From assembly GCA_022793655.1 (NCBI GenBank), contig JAAWDG010000014.1, positions 1 to 34,635 of the forward strand: DNA of 34,635 nt, in the 5' to 3' direction. Positions within the stretch are counted from its first letter, which is position 1. Every line of letters begins with the position of its first letter. The notes under the pieces are model-generated. The model did no database searches. It was not told the DNA's origin and was given only the letters and a program-made list of their open reading frames with translations. Below are positions 16,923 through 24,388 of this stretch, piece by piece. Made by a program: the position numbers and the translations under genes. The stretch is from Clostridiales bacterium (lineage in GTDB: Bacteria; Bacillota; Clostridia; Oscillospirales; CAG-272).

Positions 16923-19040
16923 ATGGGAAATCGGGTTACCTTTGATACAAAATTGACAGAACTGCCCGGCATTGGTGTGAAACGGGCCGAGGCGTTTGCG
17001 AAACTGGGTGTCTTTAACGCGGGCGATCTGCTTTATCATTTTCCCAGAGCCTATCAGCACAGAGGCAGGGTCAAGCCGCTTTGTGAGGCAGCGGAAGGCG
17101 AAGTGTGCTCAGTTTTACTGACCATAGCCCAAGAGCCGGTCAACGTGACGGTAAAAGGCCGAATGACCTTGACCAAGGTGGTTGCTTTTGACGAAACCAG
17201 GCGCTGTGCCATTACTTTTTTTAACCAAAGTTATTTGAAAGATGTTTTTCGCATTGGCGCCGCCTATCGCTTTTACGGCAAAGTGACGCTGAAAAATGCG
17301 CATTGTGAAATGACGTCGCCGGCGTTTGAGCCTTATATACCAGGTGTGCCGCTGCCGGAATTTTATCCGGTGTATCCGCTAAGCGAGGGGCTGACGCAGA
17401 AAATGGTAAAAGACGCTGTTCGCTTTGTGATTGAGCACTGCGATTTAGATAAAGAAGAAATGCTGCCCCTAAGTGTGCGGGAGGCAAACAACCTGCCGGC
17501 GCTTGGGGAGGCACTGCGCTTTATTCATGATCCGGCGCATTATACACAGCTAAACGAGGCGCGAAATCGCTTCATCTTTGAAGAATTATTTGTTTTTTCG
17601 ATGGGGCTTTCTCTTTCGCGCAGGCCGTCGGGGCGCCGCGAGGCACCTGTGATGCGCGAAGTGGAGCTAACAGATTTCTATCAGGCGCTGCCCTTTGCCT
17701 TTACACCGGCGCAGCAGCGCTGCGCACAGGAGATCGAACGGGACTTGTTGAATGACGAGGGAACGCCTATGGCCCGGCTGTTGTCAGGCGATGTGGGCAG
17801 CGGTAAAACGGTGGTTGCGGCGCTGGCCGCTTATCTGTGCGTAATGAACGCCTATCAATGCGCGTTCATGGCGCCCACCGGCATTTTAGCCCGTCAGCAT
17901 TATGAAGATCTTTCGGCATTGTTAGGCAATTTGGGTGTGAGGACGGCGCTGTTAACTGGCTCTACCAAGGCGGCCGAGAAAAGAAGCATTTATGCGGGGC
18001 TGGCGGATGGGAGCATACAGCTTGTGATCGGCACGCATGCCCTCATTACTGATCAAGTGTGCTTTCAACAGTTGGGACTCGTGATTACCGATGAGCAGCA
18101 TCGTTTTGGCGTGCGGCAGCGGGCCGCGCTGGCGGATAAAGGCAAAGAGGTTCACATGTTAGTCATGAGCGCAACGCCTATCCCCCGTACTCTTTCACTG
18201 ATTCTTTATGGCGATTTGCAAATCTCCGTGATTGAGGAATTGCCGCCGGGACGGCAGCAGGTGGACACCTTTGTGGTGGACGAGCGTTATCGGCAGCGGC
18301 TAAACGGATTTATTGAAAAATGCATTGTCGCGGGGGGACAGGTTTATATTGTCTGCCCCTCGGTAGAGCCATCGGAAGAAGAATTAGTGGATTTAAGTTA
18401 TAAAGATACCGAGGAAGCGATGCCCAAGCTCAAAAGCGCGGTTGCCTATACCGAACAGTTGCGGGCCGAATTTCCGAACCGGCGGATTGACTTTGTGCAT
18501 GGCAAGCTGAAGGAGGCGCAAAAAGAAAAAGTGATGACCGCTTTTGCGGCGGGTGATATTGATATTCTGGTGTCTACCACTGTGATTGAGGTGGGCGTCA
18601 ACGTACCGAATGCTTCTTTGATGATAGTCGAAAACGCCGAGCGCTTTGGGCTTTCGCAGCTTCATCAGCTGCGGGGGCGGGTTGGCCGTGGCAAGCGAAA
18701 ATCTTATTGTGTGTTTGTTTCAGAAGCCAAGTCAGATGCTTCTAAAAAACGCTTGCAGGCGCTTAAAGAGAACCAAAGCGGGTATAAAATTGCCGAGATT
18801 GACCTTGCGCTGCGCGGCCCGGGTGACTTTTTTCCGAGCAAAGAGGGTGGCGCCAAGCAGCATGGCGCGCTTCATTTTAAGTTGGCCAATTTGTGTGATG
18901 ATCTTGATTTGCTAAAAGCGGCTTTCGGGGCCGCCGAGCCACTGGCGAAGGCGGATCCTTCGCTTGCTAAACCAGAGCATGCAAAGCTTAAAAATCATCT
19001 TGAAAAATTATGGATGCAGTTTGGCATGACGCTGAACTAA
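16923..19040 (+). CDS. recG: ATP-dependent DNA helicase RecG
   Basis: RecG reverses stalled forks and remodels Holliday junctions. The 705 residues contain the N-terminal wedge/OB domain (LPGIGVKRAEAFAKLGV at about 14-30, then a branch-binding beta region) and superfamily 2 helicase motifs. These are LLSGDVGSGKTVV (Walker A, about 290), MAPTGILARQHY (Ia), DEQHRFGVRQR (motif II, the RecG form of DExH), MSATPIPRTL (III), TTVIEVGVNVPNA (V) and QLRGRVGRG (VI). Length is near the family norm of about 680-700. It has its own promoter. A 7-bp hairpin without a T tract lies just after it (19048-19054 / 19067-19073). Confidence 0.97.
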   Translation: MGNRVTFDTKLTELPGIGVKRAEAFAKLGVFNAGDLLYHFPRAYQHRGRVKPLCEAAEGEVCSVLLTIAQEPVNVTVKGRMTLTKVVAFDETRRCAITFFNQSYLKDVFRIGAAYRFYGKVTLKNAHCEMTSPAFEPYIPGVPLPEFYPVYPLSEGLTQKMVKDAVRFVIEHCDLDKEEMLPLSVREANNLPALGEALRFIHDPAHYTQLNEARNRFIFEELFVFSMGLSLSRRPSGRREAPVMREVELTDFYQALPFAFTPAQQRCAQEIERDLLNDEGTPMARLLSGDVGSGKTVVAALAAYLCVMNAYQCAFMAPTGILARQHYEDLSALLGNLGVRTALLTGSTKAAEKRSIYAGLADGSIQLVIGTHALITDQVCFQQLGLVITDEQHRFGVRQRAALADKGKEVHMLVMSATPIPRTLSLILYGDLQISVIEELPPGRQQVDTFVVDERYRQRLNGFIEKCIVAGGQVYIVCPSVEPSEEELVDLSYKDTEEAMPKLKSAVAYTEQLRAEFPNRRIDFVHGKLKEAQKEKVMTAFAAGDIDILVSTTVIEVGVNVPNASLMIVENAERFGLSQLHQLRGRVGRGKRKSYCVFVSEAKSDASKKRLQALKENQSGYKIAEIDLALRGPGDFFPSKEGGAKQHGALHFKLANLCDDLDLLKAAFGAAEPLAKADPSLAKPEHAKLKNHLEKLWMQFGMTLN

Positions 19041-19079
19041 TCGTTGCGTCGGGCTTGTTTTTGTAGGCCCGGCAGGCAA

Positions 19080-19108
19080 TTGACAAACCAATAGGGGTAT
19101 TATATAAT
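19080..19108 (+). promoter_or_regulatory. Consensus promoter of the GS-like gene
   Basis: TTGACA (19080-19085), 17-bp spacer, TATAAT (19103-19108): a perfect sigma-A promoter. The leader from about 19115 to 19193 has no T-run terminator, so antitermination by the downstream ANTAR protein at this site is not obvious. Confidence 0.9.
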
Positions 19109-19193
19109 TGACTAAACGTGTCTTGCCGGAATGAGAAGCAGACTGGTTTGGCAGGCTATTTGTTGACCGGGTAAAGGAAAGGAATGCGCACGC

Positions 19194-20342
19194 ATGAAAT
19201 ATGAATACGATCAATTAATGCAGTATATTGAGGATAACGACGTCAAATTTATTCGCCTTGCTTTTTGCGATATTTTTGGTGTGCCCAAAAATGTTTCCAT
19301 CTTGCCGGGAGAACTGCGGCATGCTTTTGAGGAAGGCATCGGTATTGACGCCTCTTTGATTGATGGTTTTGGCGGCTCTGACGAGGTGGTATATCTGCGG
19401 CCGGCTAAGGGCAGCATTACGATTTTGCCATGGCGTCCTTCAAACGGGCGGGTCATTCGCATTTTCTGTGATGTGCTGCGGGCGGATGATCATTCACTGC
19501 CATTTGATACCCGAAAGATTTTAAGGCGAATGATTGCAAGAGACATTCGCAGCGAGGGCATGGTTTGTCATATCGGCAGCGAGTGTGAATTTTATCTTTT
19601 AAAGTTGGATGAGCGGGGGGAACCGACATCCATTCCGTTTGACCGAGCGCAGTATATGGACGTGGCGCCACAGGACCGGGGTGAAAATATACGGCGGGAG
19701 ATTTGCCTTAGCTTGGAACAGATGGGCATTATACCTGAAACCTCGCATCATGAGGCGGGGCCGGGCCAAAATGAAATTGATTTTAAATATTCAGACGCCG
19801 TTACAGCGGCCGATAATTTGCTGACGTATCAGTCGGTTGTACGCACGGTGGCCGACCGCAATGGCCTGTACGCGGCGTTTAACCCGAAACCGCTGCAGGG
19901 ACACCCGGGCAATGGACTGCATATTAATTTGTCGTTGGCAAAAGACGGCGTGAATATCATGAACGGCGATATTTTAACCTCTTTTGCGGCGGGTATCCGG
20001 CATCGTCTTGCCGAAATTACGGCCTTTTTAAATCCTACAGCTGAATCCTATAAACGGTTGGAGTATTATAATGGCGGCGTTTTAATTCACGAGGGTAAGG
20101 GTAAGGGCCGGGTAGAGGTTACCTCGCCCGATTCGAGTATAAATCCTTATTTGGCTTATTCGTTATTAGTTTGCGCGGGTATGGAGGGTGTGAGAGAAAG
20201 TCAGTCGCTCGGTGATTTTCACGTCTGTCTGCCTAAAACCTTGGACGAGGCGCTTTCACTTGCAGAAAAAAGTTCTTTTGTAAAAGACGTTTTGACAGAG
20301 ACCTTTTTAGAGTCTTATCTTGTTTCAGTACAGGAAAAGTAA
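19194..20342 (+). CDS. Short glutamine synthetase family protein lacking the active-site arginine segment
   Basis: Glutamine synthetases join ammonia to glutamate via gamma-glutamyl phosphate. This protein has 382 residues against about 444 for Bacillus-type GlnA. It keeps an N-terminal beta-grasp domain, GSECEFYLL and SHHEAGPGQNEIDFKY (metal-binding glutamates), GNGLHINLSL (conserved His) and NPTAESYKRL. Directly after YKRL, however, about 15 residues are missing: the usual PGYEAP and NRS-x-IR-x-P elements with two substrate-binding arginines. The following RVEVTSPDSSINPYL has Thr where canonical GS has the third arginine (VRSxD). DASLIDG replaces DGSSIEG. It may be a GS with altered substrate, a gamma-glutamyl ligase, or a nitrogen sensor. 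The ANTAR gene follows 12 nt later, suggesting a nitrogen-linked operon. The start at 19194 has AAAGGA 10 nt upstream. Confidence 0.87.
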   Translation: MKYEYDQLMQYIEDNDVKFIRLAFCDIFGVPKNVSILPGELRHAFEEGIGIDASLIDGFGGSDEVVYLRPAKGSITILPWRPSNGRVIRIFCDVLRADDHSLPFDTRKILRRMIARDIRSEGMVCHIGSECEFYLLKLDERGEPTSIPFDRAQYMDVAPQDRGENIRREICLSLEQMGIIPETSHHEAGPGQNEIDFKYSDAVTAADNLLTYQSVVRTVADRNGLYAAFNPKPLQGHPGNGLHINLSLAKDGVNIMNGDILTSFAAGIRHRLAEITAFLNPTAESYKRLEYYNGGVLIHEGKGKGRVEVTSPDSSINPYLAYSLLVCAGMEGVRESQSLGDFHVCLPKTLDEALSLAEKSSFVKDVLTETFLESYLVSVQEK

Positions 20343-20354
20343 GGGGCGGTTTGC

Positions 20355-20942
20355 ATGACGGAAGGATTGGGACGGGTTCTGATTGTCTCGGGCACCGATA
20401 AAGGCGCTGTTTATCTGAGGGAATTGCTGGCTGACTTTCATCCGGAAAGTATCGTCACGCAAAAATCAGGAACAGAGGTCAGGCGGGGGCTTGCAGGCGG
20501 TGTGGCGTATGATTTTGTTTTTGTCAACATGCCGTTGTTGGATGAAACAGGCACCGAACTTGTCAAAGATATAGCCGAGAGAGGGCATGCGTTTGTGACG
20601 GCGGTGCTTCGGGATGAACTGGCTGATCAGGTAAGCGTAGGCCTTTTGGCCGCCGGCATTTTTGTGGTGAGAAAGCCGGTGGTCCGCGCTCATTTCTTGG
20701 ATCAAGTGCAAATGATGATGATGGCCAGACAAAAGGTAGAGCGCTTACAGAATGAAAATGATAAACTGCGGCAAAAACTGGAAGATATTTCTCTTATTTC
20801 CAGGGCCAAATGCATCCTTATCTATCATAAATCGATTGATGAATATGAGGCGCATCGATTCATTGAGAAAAGAGCCATGGATGAAAGACGTTCAAAACGC
20901 GAAATTGCCTTTGAAATTTTGCATGAATTTGATGATGAGTGA
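20355..20942 (+). CDS. ANTAR-domain antitermination response regulator
   Basis: The 195-residue protein has an N-terminal receiver-like domain (about 8-125, with MPLLDETG at the expected phospho-site loop but little acidic pocket), a coiled-coil linker (ARQKVERLQNENDKLRQKLED) and a C-terminal ANTAR domain (about 143-190). The ANTAR domain shows ISRAKCILIYHKSIDEYEAH and KRAMDERRSKREIAFEIL. ANTAR proteins bind paired hairpins in nascent RNA to prevent termination. In Clostridia they often accompany glutamine synthetase genes and act on nitrogen genes. Co-transcription with the GS-like gene is likely (12-nt gap, ribosome site GGGGCGG). The receiver lacks a canonical LDxxMP, so control may be non-phosphorylated or by protein contact. 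Confidence 0.88.
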   Translation: MTEGLGRVLIVSGTDKGAVYLRELLADFHPESIVTQKSGTEVRRGLAGGVAYDFVFVNMPLLDETGTELVKDIAERGHAFVTAVLRDELADQVSVGLLAAGIFVVRKPVVRAHFLDQVQMMMMARQKVERLQNENDKLRQKLEDISLISRAKCILIYHKSIDEYEAHRFIEKRAMDERRSKREIAFEILHEFDDE

Positions 20943-21000
20943 CAATTTTGCATAAAATTATCGCGGATTTTTTGTGTTGCTCTGCAAAAACTAACTGCGG

Positions 21001-21780
21001 GTGATTTTGATAAAAAAACAATGGCGAATACTACCTTTTTTGCTGGTCATATTTATCTTATTTGACATTTGTTCTTTTGCGTCCGACCCGATCATTATCG
21101 CCGATCGCGGCGCGCCCGATTACGCGCCCGAAAACACGATTTTGTCTTTCGTTACAGCAGAGTCACAGGGCGCGGGCGCGGTGAAAATGGATCTTTGGTT
21201 GACCGCGGACAACCGCCTGGCCGTGAGCAGTGATCAAACAACCGGACGAATCTGGAACCGCGATCTTAATATAGAGACGTCAACCATGGAACAGCTCGCT
21301 TCTTTGACGCTTGGCCATGGATTCCGTGCGGCCTTTCGCGGGGCTGTTTCTTAATATTTGCCTGAATTTTGTGAGGTAATGAATCGGCTTTCGGCTGAAA
21401 CAGAAATTTGGGTTGAGCTTAAAACACAAAACAGGCAGGCGGCAGAGGTGTTGGCGGACGAGCTTACGCGCACTAAAAGCAAAGACCGAGTGGTAATCAT
21501 GAGCCGCTCGCGGGAAATTATGGCATTTTGCTGTGAGAAAGGTTTATCGTGCGCTTGGCGGGTGGAACGCGACTTATCGGAACCGATCGAGACACTGTCA
21601 GTTCCGGCTGGCGCGGCGCTTGTGCTTGACAGTGCTTTATTAGATGAACAAATTGTCATTGCGTTGCATGATAAGGGCGTGACGGTGTTTGGCGCTGTCT
21701 CTCAGCGTCAGAAGGAAGCCCAGCGTCTGACAGAATGCGGCGTGGATGGTATGATCGGCAATGTTCAAGTCATAGGGTGA
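21001..21780 (+). pseudogene. Glycerophosphodiester phosphodiesterase, degenerate and interrupted by an in-frame stop
   Basis: Starting with GTG at 21001, a signal-anchor (9-28) is followed by IIADRGAPDYAPENT and VKMDLWLTADNRLAVSSDQTT, the N-terminal GDPD pattern. A TAA at 21352-21354 then stops translation after 117 codons. The same frame resumes and runs to 21780 with WVELKT, HDKGVTVFGAVSQRQ and TECGVDGMIGN, the C-terminal GDPD pattern. Only one base change is therefore needed to restore a protein of about 259 residues. Catalytic residues are lost as well: His of HRG is Asp35, Glu of ExD is Lys62, and His of HD is Ser77. Hence it was probably non-enzymatic before the stop arose. No good ribosome site precedes either half. 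Confidence 0.82.
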
Positions 21781-21786
21781 AAATAC

Positions 21787-21815
21787 AAAAAAGGCGTTGT
21801 TAGGGCGCCTTTTTT
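21787..21815 (+). terminator. Rho-independent terminator
   Basis: Perfect 10-bp stem AAAAAAGGCG (21787-21796) / CGCCTTTTTT (21806-21815), T-rich 3' arm. Ends the GS/ANTAR/GDPD unit. Confidence 0.88.
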
Positions 21816-21922
21816 CGTGCAAGAATTATATGGAGCAAAAATGCATGAAAAGAATGGCCGTAAAAACAATGGCTTGTATATCATCGCGGCTGCGTTCTGC
21901 TATAATTTTTAACAAACAGTGA

Positions 21923-21936
21923 AATTGACGTCAATT
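21923..21936. promoter_or_regulatory. 14-bp perfect palindrome upstream of the dockerin gene
   Basis: AATTGACGTCAATT is fully self-complementary and ends 12 bp upstream of the -35 of the dockerin gene promoter. A dimeric regulator site is a reasonable guess; no regulator is identified. Confidence 0.4.
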
Positions 21937-21948
21937 CACCGAAAACGG

Positions 21949-21977
21949 TTGAAATTCATGCAGAATGGTAGTAAAAT
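21949..21977 (+). promoter_or_regulatory. Promoter of the dockerin protein gene
   Basis: TTGAAA (21949-21954), 17-bp spacer, TAAAAT (21972-21977). The overlapping AAATAGAAATAT (21974-21985) is shared with the SLH gene promoter. Confidence 0.62.
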
Positions 21978-22025
21978 AGAAATATATACAGTAATAATCT
22001 GTTTGTTTCCGGAGGAGAGCAATTT

Positions 22026-23192
22026 ATGAAGACCGTACGTTCTTTTTTAGTGGCTTTATCGCTTGTGATGACCACACCGCTTTTATGCATTCATACCGAA
22101 GCGCTTGATGGTTCGGCTAATCAGATGAGCGACGCTTCTGCAAGCGGATGGGTACAGGAGATTGCCTCATATACTGCTAAAGAATCGCTTTCTGATGGAA
22201 TGGCACAAGACCGTGTGCAGGAAAATAACGCTGCGAACGCACAAATTGTGCAGGAGTTAGTGCCAGAGGCTGTCGCAGTCGAGTATGAGAACGATTCCCT
22301 TGCCGTTTCTGAAGTGAACGAGGGTGCAATCGACAGCCAAGAACAGGCGCCAGTGAATACAGAAACCGCGTTAATGGAAGCCCAAAATGAAATAGACGAG
22401 GGTGAAAATACACTTGTTATCAACAAGAAAACGGCTGAAATGACGACGCTTTTGGGGGATTCGCAGGAAAAGCATACCCATCAATATATGGTGATGGCGC
22501 CAGGTCAAGTGCAGTGCGCGACATGCCAAGAAAGCGAGTATGTTTCAACCTTTATGCCCGATCCGGATGCGGTGATTTTTTCCTGCAAGGCGGGGACAAC
22601 TTTTTGGGTGCCGGTTTTAGTGAACAATACCGAGTTGGTTGGTATTACACTGCGCGTGGATGTTTCTGATAATATTAACCTCACCGGGGCGGCCGTGGAA
22701 GGCACTTTGTTTGCTGATTATTCGGTTACAGCTGATCGAAATGTCGTGCTGAATGCGGGGGATCGCAAAGAAGGGAATATCATCCAAAATGGTCGGTTGG
22801 TTTATCTGCGATTCACAGCTTCAGAAGATTTATCGGCAGATGATACCGTGCAGATTCGACTGTTTTCAGATGATGTGGTTTGCTCGCTTGGTGACAACAA
22901 TATCAAAAATATAGAAGGCAGCTGCCATTTTGGAACGGTTTTGTATACGGTGCAAAATTCGCTGGGTGATGTCAACGGCGACGGCATCATTGATATAGAA
23001 GATGCACGCATTTTACACCGTTATGTGGAAAAATGGGCACCTTCTTATTATGAAAAATATAATGCTACCATTGCTTCAAATGGTGATGTGAATGGTGATG
23101 GCGTGATTGATGAAGAGGATGTCAGACGGCTTAGTTGCTATGTGAACGGTTGGGAAGATTCTTTCTGGGGGAATCCCGCGCTTCCACAATAA
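22026..23192 (+). CDS. Secreted protein with cohesin-like module and C-terminal dockerin
   Basis: The 388-residue protein has a signal peptide at 1-27. Next is an acidic, low-complexity region rich in Glu, Ala and Asn (about 28-145). A HTHQYMVMAPGQVQCATC segment follows, resembling the His/Cys spacer seen in clostridial surface proteins. A beta-sandwich domain at about 180-310 (FWVPVLVNNTELVGITLRVD, GRLVYLRFTASEDL) resembles cohesin. A type I dockerin at about 314-388 has two calcium-loop repeats: GDVNGDGIIDIEDARILHRY and GDVNGDGVIDEEDVRRLSCY. Both loops keep the D-x-N-x-D-G pattern. A dockerin docks to a cohesin on a scaffold, and having both types of module suggests self-assembly or a cell-surface scaffold. 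No enzyme domain is seen. GGAGGAG ribosome site. Confidence 0.85.
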   Translation: MKTVRSFLVALSLVMTTPLLCIHTEALDGSANQMSDASASGWVQEIASYTAKESLSDGMAQDRVQENNAANAQIVQELVPEAVAVEYENDSLAVSEVNEGAIDSQEQAPVNTETALMEAQNEIDEGENTLVINKKTAEMTTLLGDSQEKHTHQYMVMAPGQVQCATCQESEYVSTFMPDPDAVIFSCKAGTTFWVPVLVNNTELVGITLRVDVSDNINLTGAAVEGTLFADYSVTADRNVVLNAGDRKEGNIIQNGRLVYLRFTASEDLSADDTVQIRLFSDDVVCSLGDNNIKNIEGSCHFGTVLYTVQNSLGDVNGDGIIDIEDARILHRYVEKWAPSYYEKYNATIASNGDVNGDGVIDEEDVRRLSCYVNGWEDSFWGNPALPQ

Positions 23193-23226
23193 CGAGTCTG
23201 CGCTTGGGCTGCCTATGTATTTCGGT

Positions 23227-23255
23227 TTGACAAAAAAACATTCATATGTTATACT
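23227..23255 (+). promoter_or_regulatory. Promoter of the tRNA gene
   Basis: TTGACA (23227-23232), 17-bp spacer, TATACT (23250-23255). The primary transcript would have a leader of about 85 nt containing the 9-bp hairpin at 23312-23339. Confidence 0.85.
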
Positions 23256-23311
23256 AACCGAGGTAAGCCGCATATCATGTGATAGAGGCAGTTGTTACTA
23301 AGCTTTATGAT

Positions 23312-23339
23312 AAGGCTTTGTTTCTATCGGCAAAGCCTT
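23312..23339 (+). other. 9-bp hairpin in the pre-tRNA leader
   Basis: AAGGCTTTG (23312-23320) / CAAAGCCTT (23331-23339), 10-nt loop, 7 nt before the tRNA. No T tract follows, so it is more likely a processing or folding element than a terminator. Confidence 0.5.
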
Positions 23340-23346
23340 CATATAT

Positions 23347-23423
23347 GGGCTATTAGCTCAGTTGGTCAGAGCAACCGGCTCATAACCGGTCGGTCCGGGG
23401 TTCGAATCCCTGATAGCCCACCA
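23347..23423 (+). tRNA. tRNA with CAT anticodon (Met elongator or lysidine-type Ile2)
   Basis: A full cloverleaf is visible. The acceptor GGGCTAT pairs with ATAGCCC, the D arm is GCTCAGTTGGTCAGAGC, and the anticodon arm is ACCGG-CTCATAA-CCGGT. The T arm has TTCGAAT, and discriminator A is followed by an encoded CCA (23421-23423). The anticodon is CAT. It is not an initiator, as the acceptor end is paired at 1-72. Elongator Met and Ile2 (read after TilS modification) cannot be separated by eye. Confidence 0.93.
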
Positions 23424-23432
23424 GATACAAGT

Positions 23433-23478
23433 AAAACGCAAACGATAAAACGCAGGTGTTTATGGTTTGCGTTTTATC
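23433..23478 (+). terminator. tRNA-gene terminator region with two mutually exclusive 11-bp stems
   Basis: AAAACGCAAAC (23433-23443) pairs perfectly with 23465-23475, and GATAAAACGCA (23444-23454) pairs perfectly with 23468-23478. Both use the same 3' arm. CGCTTTTGC follows, a modest T tract. Most simply a terminator; the alternative pairing is unusual. Confidence 0.55.
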
Positions 23479-23538
23479 GCTTTTGCAGTTGATTTTACCG
23501 ACATATAGCAGAGCAAAACGGAAAGGGTAACGACGGAA

Positions 23539-24147
23539 ATGCACATTCTTGTTTTTGGCGATAGTATTGCCTATGGCGTTGCGGACAAAGAAAAAGGCGG
23601 TTGGGTGAACCGTTTGCGGCTCGCTTTCGTTCGTGATCGGGATGAGAACGAATTTGCTCTTTTTAATTTAAGTATTGGCGGGCAAACCACAGAAGAAATC
23701 AAGACTCGGTTTGCCTATGAATGCAATATTAGACGCGCCAGCTTAGAGGATACTCTTGTTATATTTGCCATTGGAATCAATGATACGTCAATGGTTAAAG
23801 AAAAAGAGAGGCGTTCGATCGAGGATTTTCGTAATAATATGAATGATTTGATTGGCTGCGCCAAGCAGTATGCGGCGCACGTTTTTGTGGTAGGATTGAC
23901 AAAGGCAGATGAAGCCAAAACCAATCCGGTTGCTTGGAATCAGGATGTGTGCTATATAAACAAGCGGATTTTGGACTTTGACCATTGTTTAGAGGCGCTT
24001 TGTTCTGACTATGTGGCGCACTATATTTACCTGTATTCGCTGCTTGGCAGCGATGATTTGGCTGATGGATTGCATCCAAATGAAATAGGACATCAAAAGC
24101 TGTGCCAGGCTATATTAACCGATATAAAAAAGGCGCGGCTTATCTGA
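23539..24147 (+). CDS. SGNH/GDSL-family hydrolase
   Basis: The 202-residue cytoplasmic protein (no signal peptide) has all SGNH blocks. FGDSIAYG carries nucleophile Ser9, block II glycine is in LSIGGQT (about 44-50), GIND carries Asn81, and DGLHPN carries Asp176 and His179. The family includes lysophospholipases, thioesterases and carbohydrate esterases; the substrate here cannot be named. The ATG at 23539 has a GAAAGGGTAACG region upstream with a weak site. It lies between the tRNA terminator region and the secG promoter, so it is probably monocistronic. Confidence 0.87.
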   Translation: MHILVFGDSIAYGVADKEKGGWVNRLRLAFVRDRDENEFALFNLSIGGQTTEEIKTRFAYECNIRRASLEDTLVIFAIGINDTSMVKEKERRSIEDFRNNMNDLIGCAKQYAAHVFVVGLTKADEAKTNPVAWNQDVCYINKRILDFDHCLEALCSDYVAHYIYLYSLLGSDDLADGLHPNEIGHQKLCQAILTDIKKARLI

Positions 24148-24173
24148 CCGGTTTAAAAAAAGATGAAAAATAC

Positions 24174-24202
24174 TTGCTATTTCTATGAAAATGTGCTATA
24201 CT
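24174..24202 (+). promoter_or_regulatory. Promoter of secG/rnr
   Basis: TTGCTA (24174-24179), 17-bp spacer, TATACT (24197-24202) with TG extended -10. Confidence 0.78.
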
Positions 24203-24208
24203 GATCAC

Positions 24209-24376
24209 TGATAATGTGCAGATTCACCCAAAAAAGGTGAGGAAGCCCAGCATAAAACCAATAGGTTTGTCTTACGTCAATATAATAATTGTTTTTTCAG
24301 CGTATTGGTGCCGGTTGTTTTTAAGGCGGACAAACAATTGTTTGGTATTAATATACTTGTTTTAGGTATATTATAT
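24209..24376 (+). other. Long structured leader upstream of secG, unassigned
   Basis: About 180 nt lie between the promoter and secG without an ORF. Visible structure: CACC-CAAAAAA-GGTG, a long-range ACCAATA / TATTGGT pairing, the 14-bp palindrome CAAACAATTGTTTG (24331-24344), and AATATAC (24350-24356) / GTATATT (24366-24372) ending 4 nt before the AGGAGG ribosome site. I do not recognise a known riboswitch or small RNA class. Confidence 0.4.
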
Positions 24377-24388
24377 AGGAGGATTTAA

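Noticed and set aside
19048-19073. Hairpin after recG as a terminator or ANTAR target
   Set aside because: The 7-bp stem lacks a T tract and lies upstream of the GS promoter, so it cannot be in the GS leader; a weak recG terminator at most.
21841-21912. 23-codon ATG reading frame and a TATAAT box near 21901
   Set aside because: No good ribosome site for the ORF. The TATAAT has no -35 at 16-18 bp, and a better promoter lies at 21949-21977.
23292-23492. 66-codon frame across the tRNA
   Set aside because: It is a shadow of the tRNA and its flanking hairpins.
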